A model generated the notes under the pieces. The model ran no database searches. It was not told where the DNA came from and was given only the letters and a program-made list of their open reading frames with translations. A stretch of 64,000 bases of DNA. Source: Paraburkholderia flava. GTDB lineage: Bacteria; Pseudomonadota; Gammaproteobacteria; Burkholderiales; Burkholderiaceae. Location: positions 1,685,135-1,749,134 of the forward strand of contig NZ_SMRO01000002.1 of the NCBI RefSeq assembly GCF_004359985.1, read 5' to 3'. Both the position numbers and the translations under genes were made by a program. This document shows positions 1 through 7,948 of this stretch, one piece after another (position 1 is the first letter of the stretch; each line of letters opens with the position of its first letter).

Positions 1-1156
1 ACGTCACCGGATAGAGCGTAGCCGACAGCGAGTTGTTCGCGGGCTGTCCGCCGACGATCCCGAAGCCCGCGACGGCAACCACGACCAGCAACAGCGCGAG
101 CGACACAGGTGCTGCTTGTCCGGTGCCGACGATCGCGGCAGCAGCGATCAGATAGCACGGCGTCAGTACACGGAAGAATCCCCATCGATCGATCAACGGA
201 CCCATCGCGAGCGTGCCGATCACACCGCCGACCTGCAGGATCGTCCCGACCAGTGCCGCGTCGGCAACGCTATAGCCGACGTCGGTGACGATCGTCGGCA
301 GCCAGTTCGCGAGAAAGAACAGGTTCAGCAGATTCATGAAGTTGACGCCCCACGACAGCAGCGTCACGCGTGCGCGACCATCGGAGAACAACGCGCGGAC
401 CGGGCTGCCTGCGGGCGCGGCTTCGTGCAGCCGGTAGCGCGTCTGTGCATCGAACGGCAACGTGGGGGCGATGCGTCGCAACCAGTGTGCGACACGCTGC
501 ATATCGTTCCCGCCACGGCCGCGCGCGACGATGAACTGCATCGATTCGGGCAGCCAGATCGCCATCGCAATCGCGACGACGAACGGCACTGCGCCGCCGA
601 ACAGGAACACCGCCTGCCAGCCGGCGAGCGGAATCAGCAGCGCGGACACGACACCGCCGAACGCCGCGCCGCCGGTGAATCCACACGACACCCACATCAT
701 CAGCGTCGCACGCCGGCGTGCCGGGCTGTATTCGCTGACGAGCGCGATCGCGTTGCCCATGATGCCGCCGAGCCCCGCGCCGGTGACGAGACGCAGCGCG
801 AGCAGTTGCGGCAACGTCGCGGCAAACGACGTCGCGAACATGCACAGCGCAAGGAAGAACGTGCAGCCGATCAGTACCGGACGACGGCCGATGCGGTCCG
901 CCAGCGGCCCGAGCGCGAGCGACCCGACCAGCATGCCGACCAGGCTCGCGCCGAACACCGGCCCCATCGCGGCACGCGACACGCCCCACGCGTGAATGAT
1001 CGACGGCGCGACGAAACCCATCGCCTGCACATCGAAACCGTCGATCACGACGCACAGACCGAGCAGCACCATCGTCGCGATCTGGAAGCGGCCGATCGGC
1101 TGCGTGTCGACGACCGCCGCGATATCGACGACCGTTCTTTCGTCAGACGTCGTCAT
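1..1156 (-). CDS. MFS transporter, AAHS (aromatic acid:H+ symporter) family, 3' part beyond window
   Basis: Inner-membrane transporter of the major facilitator superfamily. About 385 codons are visible and the C-terminus lies beyond position 1. The N-terminal helix carries the AAHS signature DGFDVQ (residues 39-44), and the loop 2-3 motif GPLADRIGRRP is at residues 83-93. Repeated hydrophobic helices follow. The ATG at 1156 overlaps the stop of the upstream decarboxylase by 4 bp (1153-1156, ATGA), so the two are co-transcribed and translationally coupled. With a gamma-resorcylate-type decarboxylase as partner, uptake of a hydroxybenzoate is the likely role; this is inferred from context. The AAHS family (PcaK/BenK-like) is known to move aromatic acids with protons. 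Confidence 0.9.
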   Translation of the reverse strand, partial: MTTSDERTVVDIAAVVDTQPIGRFQIATMVLLGLCVVIDGFDVQAMGFVAPSIIHAWGVSRAAMGPVFGASLVGMLVGSLALGPLADRIGRRPVLIGCTFFLALCMFATSFAATLPQLLALRLVTGAGLGGIMGNAIALVSEYSPARRRATLMMWVSCGFTGGAAFGGVVSALLIPLAGWQAVFLFGGAVPFVVAIAMAIWLPESMQFIVARGRGGNDMQRVAHWLRRIAPTLPFDAQTRYRLHEAAPAGSPVRALFSDGRARVTLLSWGVNFMNLLNLFFLANWLPTIVTDVGYSVADAALVGTILQVGGVIGTLAMGPLIDRWGFFRVLTPCYLIAAAAIVGTGQAAPVSLALLLVVVAVAGFGIVGGQPANNSLSATLYPVT

Positions 1157-2124
1157 GACAGGCCAAATAAACGTCGCGCGTTGTCGCGACCGATCTTGCG
1201 ACGATCCAGCTCGCTGATCTCGCAGCGATCGAACCAGCCGGCGGCGTCTTCGTGCTTCTCGAACGGATAGTCGACCGAGTACATGATGCGGTCGCTGCCG
1301 ACTTCGAGCATCGTCGACAGCAGCGTCGGCGTGCGGAAATTGCCGCTCGTCGTGATGTACACGTTGTCGCGCAGGTAGTCGCCGATTTCGCGCGCGCACG
1401 GCATGCCGCGGCGACCCTTACGCAGGATGTGATCGACGCGCCAGATGTTGAACGGCAGGCCTTCGCCGAAGTGTCCAAGGATCATCTGCAGTCGCGGATG
1501 ACGGTCGAATAATCCACTCGACAGCAGACGCAGCGCGTGCATGCTGGTTTCGGCGGCGAATGCCCATGTCGGTCCGGTGAGCCACGGACGGCCTTCGTAG
1601 ATCGGTTCGCGCGACGCCAGCGGGTCGCGCGGGTGCATGTAGAACGGTTTGTTCAATGCGGCGGCGTGGGTCCAGAAGTCGGTGAACTCGGGTGCGTCGT
1701 AGTACGCGACCGTGTCGGCATCGCCGACCTGCGAAAAGCCGTTCACGAGAAAGCCGTGAAAGCCCAGTTCCGTCACGCAGCGTTCCAGTTCGAGCGCGGC
1801 GGCGTGCGGATCCTGCATCGGCAGCGCAGCGAATCCGCCGAAGCGGGTAGGGTGGCGCTGGATCTGTTCGGCGAGCAGATCGTTCGCACGTTTTGCAACC
1901 GTGACTGCCTGGTGCGCATCCGGAATGGCCTGCACGGCCGGTGAGTTCAGCGACAGGATCGAAAGAGCGGTGCCCCATTCGTCCATTTTTTCGAGGCGCT
2001 GCTGCTCGAAGTCGAGCAGGTTCGAGCGCAGCGTCGGCCACACTTCGGGGCGGGCGTAGACCTCGGAATCGGCGATCGTCAGATCGATGGCGAAGTGTTC
2101 TTCCAGCGCAATCTTGTCTTTCAT
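1153..2124 (-). CDS. gamma-resorcylate (2,6-dihydroxybenzoate)-type decarboxylase, amidohydrolase superfamily
   Basis: Cytosolic metal-dependent, cofactor-free decarboxylase of 323 aa, expected to interconvert a dihydroxybenzoate and CO2 plus resorcinol/catechol. The start at 2124 gives the N-terminus KIALEEHFA typical of gamma-resorcylate decarboxylases. A longer reading frame extends to 2232 but crosses the regulatory region. Metal ligands expected from the family are visible: Glu8 and His10 (EEH), His164 (YMHPRDP), His218 (GHFGEG) and Asp285 (YSVDYPF). The NGFSQ loop near residue 128 and GNFRT near residue 261 are also family hallmarks. It is the first gene of the operon with the AAHS transporter and is divergent from a MarR gene. 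Exact substrate (2,6- versus 2,3-dihydroxybenzoate) is not settled by sequence alone. Confidence 0.88.
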   Translation of the reverse strand: MKDKIALEEHFAIDLTIADSEVYARPEVWPTLRSNLLDFEQQRLEKMDEWGTALSILSLNSPAVQAIPDAHQAVTVAKRANDLLAEQIQRHPTRFGGFAALPMQDPHAAALELERCVTELGFHGFLVNGFSQVGDADTVAYYDAPEFTDFWTHAAALNKPFYMHPRDPLASREPIYEGRPWLTGPTWAFAAETSMHALRLLSSGLFDRHPRLQMILGHFGEGLPFNIWRVDHILRKGRRGMPCAREIGDYLRDNVYITTSGNFRTPTLLSTMLEVGSDRIMYSVDYPFEKHEDAAGWFDRCEISELDRRKIGRDNARRLFGLS

Positions 2125-2141
2125 GGGGCTCTCACAATGGT

Positions 2142-2262
2142 TTGATTGAAAAATCAAGTAAGTTTTGGCGTAGTCTATACTTGAATATTCAAATAAATAC
2201 TCGGGATAACCCTGGCGCGCTGCCTGTTGCAAGAGAGGCCTAAGCTATACTTGAAGATGCAA
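2142..2262. promoter_or_regulatory. Three MarR-type TTG-N6-CAA-like inverted repeats in a divergent promoter
   Basis: Between the decarboxylase start (2124) and the MarR start (2292) there are three related dyads: TTGATT-GAAA-AATCAA (2142-2157), the perfect palindrome TTGAATATTCAA (2181-2192) and TTGAAGATGCAA (2251-2262). The last two sit in a longer direct repeat beginning CTATACTTGAA, 70 bp apart. MarR proteins bind short AT-rich palindromes, so these are likely operators for the adjacent regulator. Binding is inferred, the repeats are seen. Confidence 0.65.
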
Positions 2263-2291
2263 ACAAAGTATCAAAAAGGGATGAAAATAAA

Positions 2292-2765
2292 ATGATCAAA
2301 CGCGGCGATACGTCGATCACGGTCGACCACGATCTCGAGAAAGCGGTTCCGTATCTGGTCGCACGCACGGGCAGCCGGATGGGCGGGGCTTTTGCGAAGG
2401 CGCTCAAACCGTATGGCCTGAGTCTCAGCGAGTGGCGCGTGTGTGCATCGCTCGGGCACACGCCGCATCAACGGTTGTCCGAACTCGTCGTCCGTGCGTG
2501 CGTCGACATGTCGACGCTGTCGCGCATCGTCGACCGGCTGATTGCGCAGAAACTTGTGTCGCGTGAACGTAGCGACGAGGATGGCCGCGCGATCCGACTG
2601 TCGTTGACCGCGGCCGGCGCAAAGCTGGCGCGCGAGATCGTGCCGCTCGCGAAGCACTATGAAGACGTCGCGCTCGGCTGCTTTACGAAAGCGGAAGTCG
2701 ACGTGCTGCGCAAGCTGTTGAACCGTCTGTACGACAACGCCGAACCGCTCGCGCTGCAGACGTGA
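2292..2765 (+). CDS. MarR-family transcriptional regulator
   Basis: Winged-helix regulator of 157 aa, the usual MarR length. The HTH region is at about residues 45-105 (SEWRVCASLG, QRLSELVVRA, DMSTLSRIVDRL), followed by the wing SRERSDEDGRAIRLSLT that is characteristic of the family. The N- and C-terminal helices would form the dimer interface. It is transcribed away from the decarboxylase/AAHS operon, and three TTG-N6-CAA-like sites lie between them. The likely role is ligand-released repression of aromatic acid uptake and decarboxylation; the ligand is not known. Confidence 0.88.
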   Translation: MIKRGDTSITVDHDLEKAVPYLVARTGSRMGGAFAKALKPYGLSLSEWRVCASLGHTPHQRLSELVVRACVDMSTLSRIVDRLIAQKLVSRERSDEDGRAIRLSLTAAGAKLAREIVPLAKHYEDVALGCFTKAEVDVLRKLLNRLYDNAEPLALQT

Positions 2766-2800
2766 TGTCAGACATAAGCGCGCGGCATCGCGGAGGCAGA

Positions 2801-2811
2801 CGCTTACGGTA
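2801..2811. promoter_or_regulatory. Candidate LacI/GntR-type half-palindrome (autoregulatory)
   Basis: The sequence CTTAC-G-GTAAG upstream of the LacI-family start is an 11-bp odd palindrome. It resembles the core TTACCGGTAA of the perfect operator at 6856-6869 with one base missing from the centre. It may be a weaker autoregulatory site. This is inference from resemblance only. Confidence 0.35.
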
Positions 2812-2846
2812 AGATTCGAGCGTTATTTTCCTTTGCATGCAGCGCG

Positions 2847-3986
2847 ATGAGCGATCACGACAACGCACCACCGCCCCCAACGTCCTCGACGCAGGCCGAC
2901 ACATCCGCGCCGGTCCGCATGGCGGATGTCGCGCGGCTGGCGGGGGTGTCGAAGATGACGGTGTCGCGCGTGCTGACGGGGCAGCGGGTCGGTGCCGCAA
3001 CACGCGAGCAGGTGCTGCGCGTGGTCGCGGAAACCGGCTACGTCGCCGATGCATCGGCGGGCGCGCTGTCGTCGGGGCGATCGAGTTTCGTCGTCGTGCT
3101 CGTGCCATCGCTCACCAGTTCCAACTTTGCCGATACCGTACGTGGGATCAGCGACACGGTCGAAGCGCGCGGCATGCAACTGCTGCTCGGCTATACCGAC
3201 TATCGCGAAGAGCGCGAGGAATCGCTGGTGCGCGCGCTGCTGCGCTACGCACCGCGCGGCGTCGTGCTGACGGGCGGCCATCACACGGCAGACACGCATT
3301 CGTTGCTCGCACGCGCGGGCATTCCCGTGATCGAAACGTGGGACCTGCCGCGCGATCCGATCGATCGCGTCGTCGGCTTTTCCAATAGCGATGCCGCGCG
3401 CGCGATGGTGCGTCATCTGTACGAACGCGGCTATCGGCGCATTGGCTTCGTCAGCAGCGCGTCGAAGCTGGACCTGCGCGGCATCGACCGGCGTAATGGC
3501 TATCTGAAGGAAGTGAAGGCCACCGGGCTCGCAGAGCCACGCGACATCACGCACACCGAGTGGACCACCGACATGGCGCACGGCGCCGCGATGGGTCACG
3601 GCGCCGCAGCGCTCGATCAACTGCTCGAACGCTGGCCCGACACCGATGCCGTGATGTGCGCGAGCGACATCCACGCGTTCGGCACGATCATGGCGTGCCA
3701 TCGACGCGGCTTGTCGGTGCCGCGCGATCTCGCGGTCGCGGGATTCGGCGACTTCGAAGTGTCGCGACATTGCTTCCCGTCGATCACGACGGTATCGGTC
3801 GACGCATACGGGATCGGTCGTTCCGCCGGTGCATCGCTGCTCGCCGCACTCGACGGCCGCGAGCAGCCGAGCCGTTCACGCCGCGAGCACAAGGCGGAGC
3901 AAACCGGCACGACATCAACCGAACCGGCCGACATGCCGAAGGTCTTCAAGATCCACTACGAGGTGATCGCGCGCGAAAGCGCGTGA
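2847..3986 (+). CDS. LacI-family regulator, GntR-like, of a sugar-acid module
   Basis: DNA-binding repressor of 379 aa. The LacI HTH is at about residues 26-50 (MADVARLAGVSKMTVSRVL), after a proline/threonine-rich N-terminal extension. The recognition helix KMTVSR matches that of E. coli GntR/IdnR, whose operators contain GTTACC half-sites. A periplasmic-binding-protein-like effector domain follows, ending near residue 330, then a polar insertion (SRSRREHKAE) before the final strand. It stands alone upstream of a convergent dehydratase/dehydrogenase pair. The perfect palindrome GGTTACCGGTAACC at 6856 is its most likely operator. The effector is probably the sugar acid or an intermediate (inference). 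Confidence 0.88.
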   Translation: MSDHDNAPPPPTSSTQADTSAPVRMADVARLAGVSKMTVSRVLTGQRVGAATREQVLRVVAETGYVADASAGALSSGRSSFVVVLVPSLTSSNFADTVRGISDTVEARGMQLLLGYTDYREEREESLVRALLRYAPRGVVLTGGHHTADTHSLLARAGIPVIETWDLPRDPIDRVVGFSNSDAARAMVRHLYERGYRRIGFVSSASKLDLRGIDRRNGYLKEVKATGLAEPRDITHTEWTTDMAHGAAMGHGAAALDQLLERWPDTDAVMCASDIHAFGTIMACHRRGLSVPRDLAVAGFGDFEVSRHCFPSITTVSVDAYGIGRSAGASLLAALDGREQPSRSRREHKAEQTGTTSTEPADMPKVFKIHYEVIARESA

Positions 3987-4014
3987 CCCCCTTTAATGCG
4001 ATCGCGCCAAGCGA

Positions 4015-5850
4015 TCAGTGGTTGTGCCGCGACTCGCCGCGCGTTTCCAGAATGTTCAGATACAGCGTCGCGGGCTCGAGGCACGCGCCGCTGCCGTGCT
4101 GCCCGACCATGCTGCGAGAGATTTCTTCCCACGGCGTTTTGTGGTCAAGCTTAGGCGGCCGGTAGTCCGCGCGCCGCTGCGCCATCTCGGCATCGGGAAT
4201 TAGCACGTCGACCTTGCGCGCGTTCAGATCGATACGGATCGCGTCGCCGGTGCGCAGCAGCGCAAGATTGCCGCCGACCGCCGCCTCGGGCGACACGTTC
4301 AGGATCGACGGACTCGCCGACGTGCCGCTTTGCCGTCCATCGCCGAGTGTCGGCAGCACGTCGATGCCGCGCTTGAGCAGCGCGGCAGGCGGCTGCATGT
4401 TCACGACTTCGGCGCCGCCCGGAAAACCCACCGGACCGCAGTTGCGGATCACGAGCACCGAACGCTCGTCGATACCCAGCGCCGGGTCTTCGATCCGCGC
4501 GTGATAGTCCTCCGGTCCTTCGAACACGACGACCTTTCCTTCGAATACGTTCGGATGCGCGGGGTCCGACAGAAAGCGCTTACGGAACGCCGGGTCGATC
4601 ACGCTGATCTTCATCACCGCGCTGTCGAACAGATTGCCCGACAGCACCACGTAGCCGGCCGCTTCTTTCAGCGGCGAGTCATACGCGCGGATCACTTCGC
4701 GGTCCGGCGCCTGCACGGGAGCGAGATCTTCGGCAAGCGTGCGACCGCTGACCGTGCGCACGTCGCCGTGCAGTTTGCCGGCCGCGAGCAGTTCGCGCAT
4801 CACGGCGGGCACGCCGCCCGCGCGATGAAACGCTTCGCCGAGAAAACGTCCGGCCGGCTGGCAGTCGACCAGCAGCGGCACATCCGGACCGAGACGCTGC
4901 CAGTCGTCGAGTGTGTGTTCGACGCCCATGTGCCGCGCGATCGCGATCATATGGATCGGACAGTTCGACGACGCGCCGAGCGCGGCTGCGGCAACCACCG
5001 CGTTTTCGAAAGCGTGTTTCGTCATCACGTCGGACGGACGCAGATTTTCCCCGACCATTTCGACGATACGTTTGCCCGTGTGATACGCCATCCAGCCGCG
5101 CTCGCGATGCGGCGCCGGAATCGCCGCGCAGCCGGGCAGCGACATGCCGAGCGCTTCGGCGAGCGAGTTCATCGACAGCGCGGTGCCCATCGTGTTGCAG
5201 TGACCCGCCGACGGTGCCGACGCCGACACTTCGTCCATGAACTGGTCGTAGTCGATGTCGCCGGCGGACAACCGCTTGCGCGCATCCCAGATCACCGTGC
5301 CGGAACCGGCGAGCTTGCCTTGCCACCAGCCGTCGAGCATCGGTCCGCCGGACAGCACGATCGACGGAATGTTGACGGTTGCCGCCGCCATCAGACAGGC
5401 AGGCGTCGTCTTGTCGCAGCCGGTCGTGAGCACGACGCCGTCGAGCGGATAGCCGTGCAGGATCTCGACGAGGCCGAGGTACGCGAGATTGCGGTCGAGC
5501 GCGGCGGTGGGGCGCTTGCCGGTCTCCTGGATCGGATGCACCGGGAATTCGAGCGGAATGCCGCCGGCGTCGCGGATGCCGTCGCGCACGCGCTGCGCGA
5601 GCTGCAGATGATGGCGGTTGCACGGCGCGAGATCGGAGCCGGTCTGCGCGATGCCGATGATCGGTTTGCCCGATTGCAGTTCTTCGCGCGTGATGCCGTA
5701 GTTCATGTAGCGCTCGATATACAGCGCGGTCATGCCCGGGTCGGCGGGGTCGTCGAACCAGCGGCGGCTGCGCAGGCGTTTCGTGCCGGTCGTGTCGTGC
5801 GCGTCCGCTGCTTCGGCGTGACGGTCTTGTGGGGAGCGGGCGTCGGTCAT
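4015..5850 (-). CDS. IlvD/EDD-family dehydratase, pentonate/hexonate type
   Basis: Fe-S dehydratase of 611 aa expected to remove water from an aldonate (xylonate, arabonate or similar) to give a 2-keto-3-deoxy acid. Family motifs are in order: QTGSDLAPCNRHH near residue 69, TTGCDKTTPA near 141 with a cluster-ligating Cys, and SAGHCNTMGTA near 215 with another Cys. The C-terminal swivelling domain has the GGNLAL and TGD motifs. The length fits the sugar-acid branch of the family better than the shorter IlvD enzymes of branched-chain synthesis. Its start is 17 bp after the stop of the upstream dehydrogenase, so both share the promoter at about 6830-6890. The exact sugar acid is unknown. Confidence 0.88.
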   Translation of the reverse strand: MTDARSPQDRHAEAADAHDTTGTKRLRSRRWFDDPADPGMTALYIERYMNYGITREELQSGKPIIGIAQTGSDLAPCNRHHLQLAQRVRDGIRDAGGIPLEFPVHPIQETGKRPTAALDRNLAYLGLVEILHGYPLDGVVLTTGCDKTTPACLMAAATVNIPSIVLSGGPMLDGWWQGKLAGSGTVIWDARKRLSAGDIDYDQFMDEVSASAPSAGHCNTMGTALSMNSLAEALGMSLPGCAAIPAPHRERGWMAYHTGKRIVEMVGENLRPSDVMTKHAFENAVVAAAALGASSNCPIHMIAIARHMGVEHTLDDWQRLGPDVPLLVDCQPAGRFLGEAFHRAGGVPAVMRELLAAGKLHGDVRTVSGRTLAEDLAPVQAPDREVIRAYDSPLKEAAGYVVLSGNLFDSAVMKISVIDPAFRKRFLSDPAHPNVFEGKVVVFEGPEDYHARIEDPALGIDERSVLVIRNCGPVGFPGGAEVVNMQPPAALLKRGIDVLPTLGDGRQSGTSASPSILNVSPEAAVGGNLALLRTGDAIRIDLNARKVDVLIPDAEMAQRRADYRPPKLDHKTPWEEISRSMVGQHGSGACLEPATLYLNILETRGESRHNH

Positions 5851-5867
5851 GGTGTCTCCGTGTTCGT

Positions 5868-6827
5868 TCAGATGGTCTTCGCTGGCAGAGGGTATTCGGT
5901 CACGAGCGGTGTGCCCGCGAAAAACGCTTCCAGATTGTCGCGCACCAGTTTTGCCATCGCCGCACGCGTCTCGACCGTCGCGCTCGCACGATGCGGTTGC
6001 AGCACGACGTTGGGCAGCGTCGCGAAGCGGGCGTCGATCGACGGTTCGTTCCAGAATACGTCGAGTGCGGCGCCACGGATACGCTGCGTCGCAAGATAGT
6101 CGAGCAGCACCGGCTCGTCGACGATGCTGCCGCGCGCGATGTTGACGAGAATGCCTTGCGGTCCGAGCGCATCGAACACCTCGCGCCCGATCGATCCGCG
6201 ATTGTTCCTGTCGGCTGCTGCGCAGATTGCGAAGAAATCCACGTGTCGCGCGAGTTCGACTGCGCTGTCGTGGTACGCGTAGCGCACGCCTTCGATCCGG
6301 TTACGATCGTGATACGCGATCGACAGGTCGAACGCTTCCGCGCGTTTCGCGAGCGCGCGTCCGACGCGTCCGAGCCCGAGGATGCCGAGCCGTTTGCCGA
6401 ACAGTCGCGTCGCGAGCGGCAGCGTGCGCTTGCCCCATTCGCCTGCGCGGACGGCGGCGTCGTTCTGCGGAATCTCACGGGCGATCGCGAGCAGCAGACC
6501 CATGCCCAGATCGGCGACGTCTTCGGTCAGCACGTCCGGCGTATACGTCACGCGGATGCCGCGACGTGTCGCGTGTTCGAGATCGATCGCATCGACGCCG
6601 ACGCCATACGACACGATCGCTTCGAGGTTCGGCAGCGCATCGATCAACTGCCGGCTCGCACCGGCTTCGCCGTTCGTCGCGAGCGCACGGATGCGCGGGC
6701 CGACCTCGGCAAGAAGCGCGTCCGGGTTCGCTGCGCCTTGCAGCACATGCAGCGTGTAGTGCCGCTCCAGCTCGGCCATGTCGGCGTCGGGATATCGCGC
6801 GACTACCAGTAAATCCGCCTTGTGCAT
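5868..6827 (-). CDS. D-isomer-specific 2-hydroxyacid dehydrogenase
   Basis: NAD(P)-dependent oxidoreductase of 319 aa that reduces a 2-keto acid or oxidises a 2-hydroxyacid. The Rossmann motif GILGLGRVGRA is at about residue 148. The catalytic Arg (NIARGSIVDE), Glu (WNEPSID) and His (LQPHRASAT) of the family are all present. It is first in the operon with the IlvD/EDD dehydratase and is preceded by a GGAG ribosome site. The -35-like TTGAAT and -10-like TAAAAC flank the perfect palindrome at 6856-6869, consistent with LacI-type repression. It probably handles a glyoxylate, glycolate or 2-keto-acid step of the sugar-acid route; the substrate is inferred from context. Confidence 0.88.
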   Translation of the reverse strand: MHKADLLVVARYPDADMAELERHYTLHVLQGAANPDALLAEVGPRIRALATNGEAGASRQLIDALPNLEAIVSYGVGVDAIDLEHATRRGIRVTYTPDVLTEDVADLGMGLLLAIAREIPQNDAAVRAGEWGKRTLPLATRLFGKRLGILGLGRVGRALAKRAEAFDLSIAYHDRNRIEGVRYAYHDSAVELARHVDFFAICAAADRNNRGSIGREVFDALGPQGILVNIARGSIVDEPVLLDYLATQRIRGAALDVFWNEPSIDARFATLPNVVLQPHRASATVETRAAMAKLVRDNLEAFFAGTPLVTEYPLPAKTI

Positions 6828-6855
6828 GCTATCTCCGCGTGTTAGATTTGTTTTA

Positions 6856-6869
6856 GGTTACCGGTAACC
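6856..6869. promoter_or_regulatory. Perfect 14-bp operator GGTTACCGGTAACC (GntR-like LacI site)
   Basis: A perfect palindrome lies in the 104-bp divergent region between the 2-hydroxyacid dehydrogenase (start 6827) and the beta-hydroxyacid dehydrogenase (start 6932). On the minus strand it fills the 18-bp spacer between TTGAAT and TAAAAC, a good position for repression. The centre CCGG with GTTACC half-sites matches known GntR/IdnR operators, and the regulator at 2847 has the same KMTVSR recognition helix. Confidence 0.75.
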
Positions 6870-6931
6870 ATAAATTCAAGTTTGCCCGGTTTGCCGGTTC
6901 ATGTCCAGCAGCACGATCCAACAGGTGCGCG

Positions 6932-7849
6932 ATGGTGGATTCGACGGTGGCTTTACCGCAGGTGGCGCGGGTGGCATTTCTCGGAATCGGCCTGATGGGC
7001 GAGCGGCAGGCGCGCGTGCTGCTGCGCGCGGGCTTTTCGGTGACGGTGTGGAACCGGAATCGCGAGAAAGCCGAGCGGCTCGTGCCGGATGGCGCACGCG
7101 TCGCGGACGATCCGTCGGCCGCGCTCGCCGATGCCGACATCGTGATCACGATGCTCGCCGACGGTCCTGCCGTTCACGATGTGCTGTTCGCGCGCGGCGC
7201 TGCAAAGGCGATGCGTGTGGGCACGGTTGTCGTCGATATGAGTTCGATCCGTCCGGACGAAGCGCGTGAGCATGCCCGTCTGCTCGCGCAGAGCGGTATC
7301 GCGCATCTCGATGCGCCGGTGTCGGGTGGCGTCAGCGGCGCCGAGCGCGGCATGCTCGCGATCATGTGCGGCGGCGACGAAGACACGTTCGAACGCGTCG
7401 TGCCGGTGCTTCGTGCGATGGGGCGTCCGGTGCGCGTGGGACCGAGCGGCGCGGGACAACTTGCGAAGCTGGCAAATCAGGTGATCGTCGGTGCGACGAT
7501 CGGCGCGGTCGCCGAGGCGATGGCGCTGGTGGAGCGCGGCGGCGGTGATGCCGGGCGGCTCGTCGATGCGCTTTCCGGCGGTTACGCGGACGGTACGGTC
7601 CTGCGCCTGCACGGACGCCGGATGGCCGAACGCGATTTCACGGTAGCCGGCCGCACGACCACGCAGATCAAGGATCTCGACAACGCGCTGCATGCCGCGC
7701 GCGAAATGCATGACGGTACGTCAGGTTTGCCGCGCATGCCTTATACCGAACTCACCAAAGATCTCTTCGAAGCGCTGCTCGCCGCGCACGGAGAGATCGA
7801 CCACAGCGGTGTACTTCTCGAATTCGTAGAGCACGAACGCAATCGCTAG
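6932..7849 (+). CDS. NAD(P)-dependent beta-hydroxyacid dehydrogenase (3-hydroxyisobutyrate/tartronate-semialdehyde reductase family)
   Basis: Oxidoreductase of 305 aa in the 6-phosphogluconate-dehydrogenase superfamily. The N-terminal Rossmann motif FLGIGLMGERQA is at residues 16-27. The substrate-binding motif DAPVSGGVSGAERG is near residue 128 and the catalytic Lys is in GQLAKLANQ near residue 180. It is divergent from the 2-hydroxyacid dehydrogenase/dehydratase operon across the operator at 6856 and is followed by an MHS transporter in the same direction. Tartronate semialdehyde reductase or a related beta-hydroxyacid step in sugar-acid breakdown is plausible, but the family has many substrates. 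Confidence 0.88.
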   Translation: MVDSTVALPQVARVAFLGIGLMGERQARVLLRAGFSVTVWNRNREKAERLVPDGARVADDPSAALADADIVITMLADGPAVHDVLFARGAAKAMRVGTVVVDMSSIRPDEAREHARLLAQSGIAHLDAPVSGGVSGAERGMLAIMCGGDEDTFERVVPVLRAMGRPVRVGPSGAGQLAKLANQVIVGATIGAVAEAMALVERGGGDAGRLVDALSGGYADGTVLRLHGRRMAERDFTVAGRTTTQIKDLDNALHAAREMHDGTSGLPRMPYTELTKDLFEALLAAHGEIDHSGVLLEFVEHERNR

Positions 7850-7948
7850 GCGATACACGGACCGGCAATCAGCCGGCCGCATACAACAAGAACAAACAGA
7901 AAACGCATGCCCGATCAACCGGACAACCATGCTTTCAAGGAGACATAG

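Noticed and set aside
116..1270. Long plus-strand reading frame over the AAHS transporter
   Set aside because: Arg/His/Asp-rich translation without family features; it is the antisense shadow of the transporter, which has clear MFS motifs.
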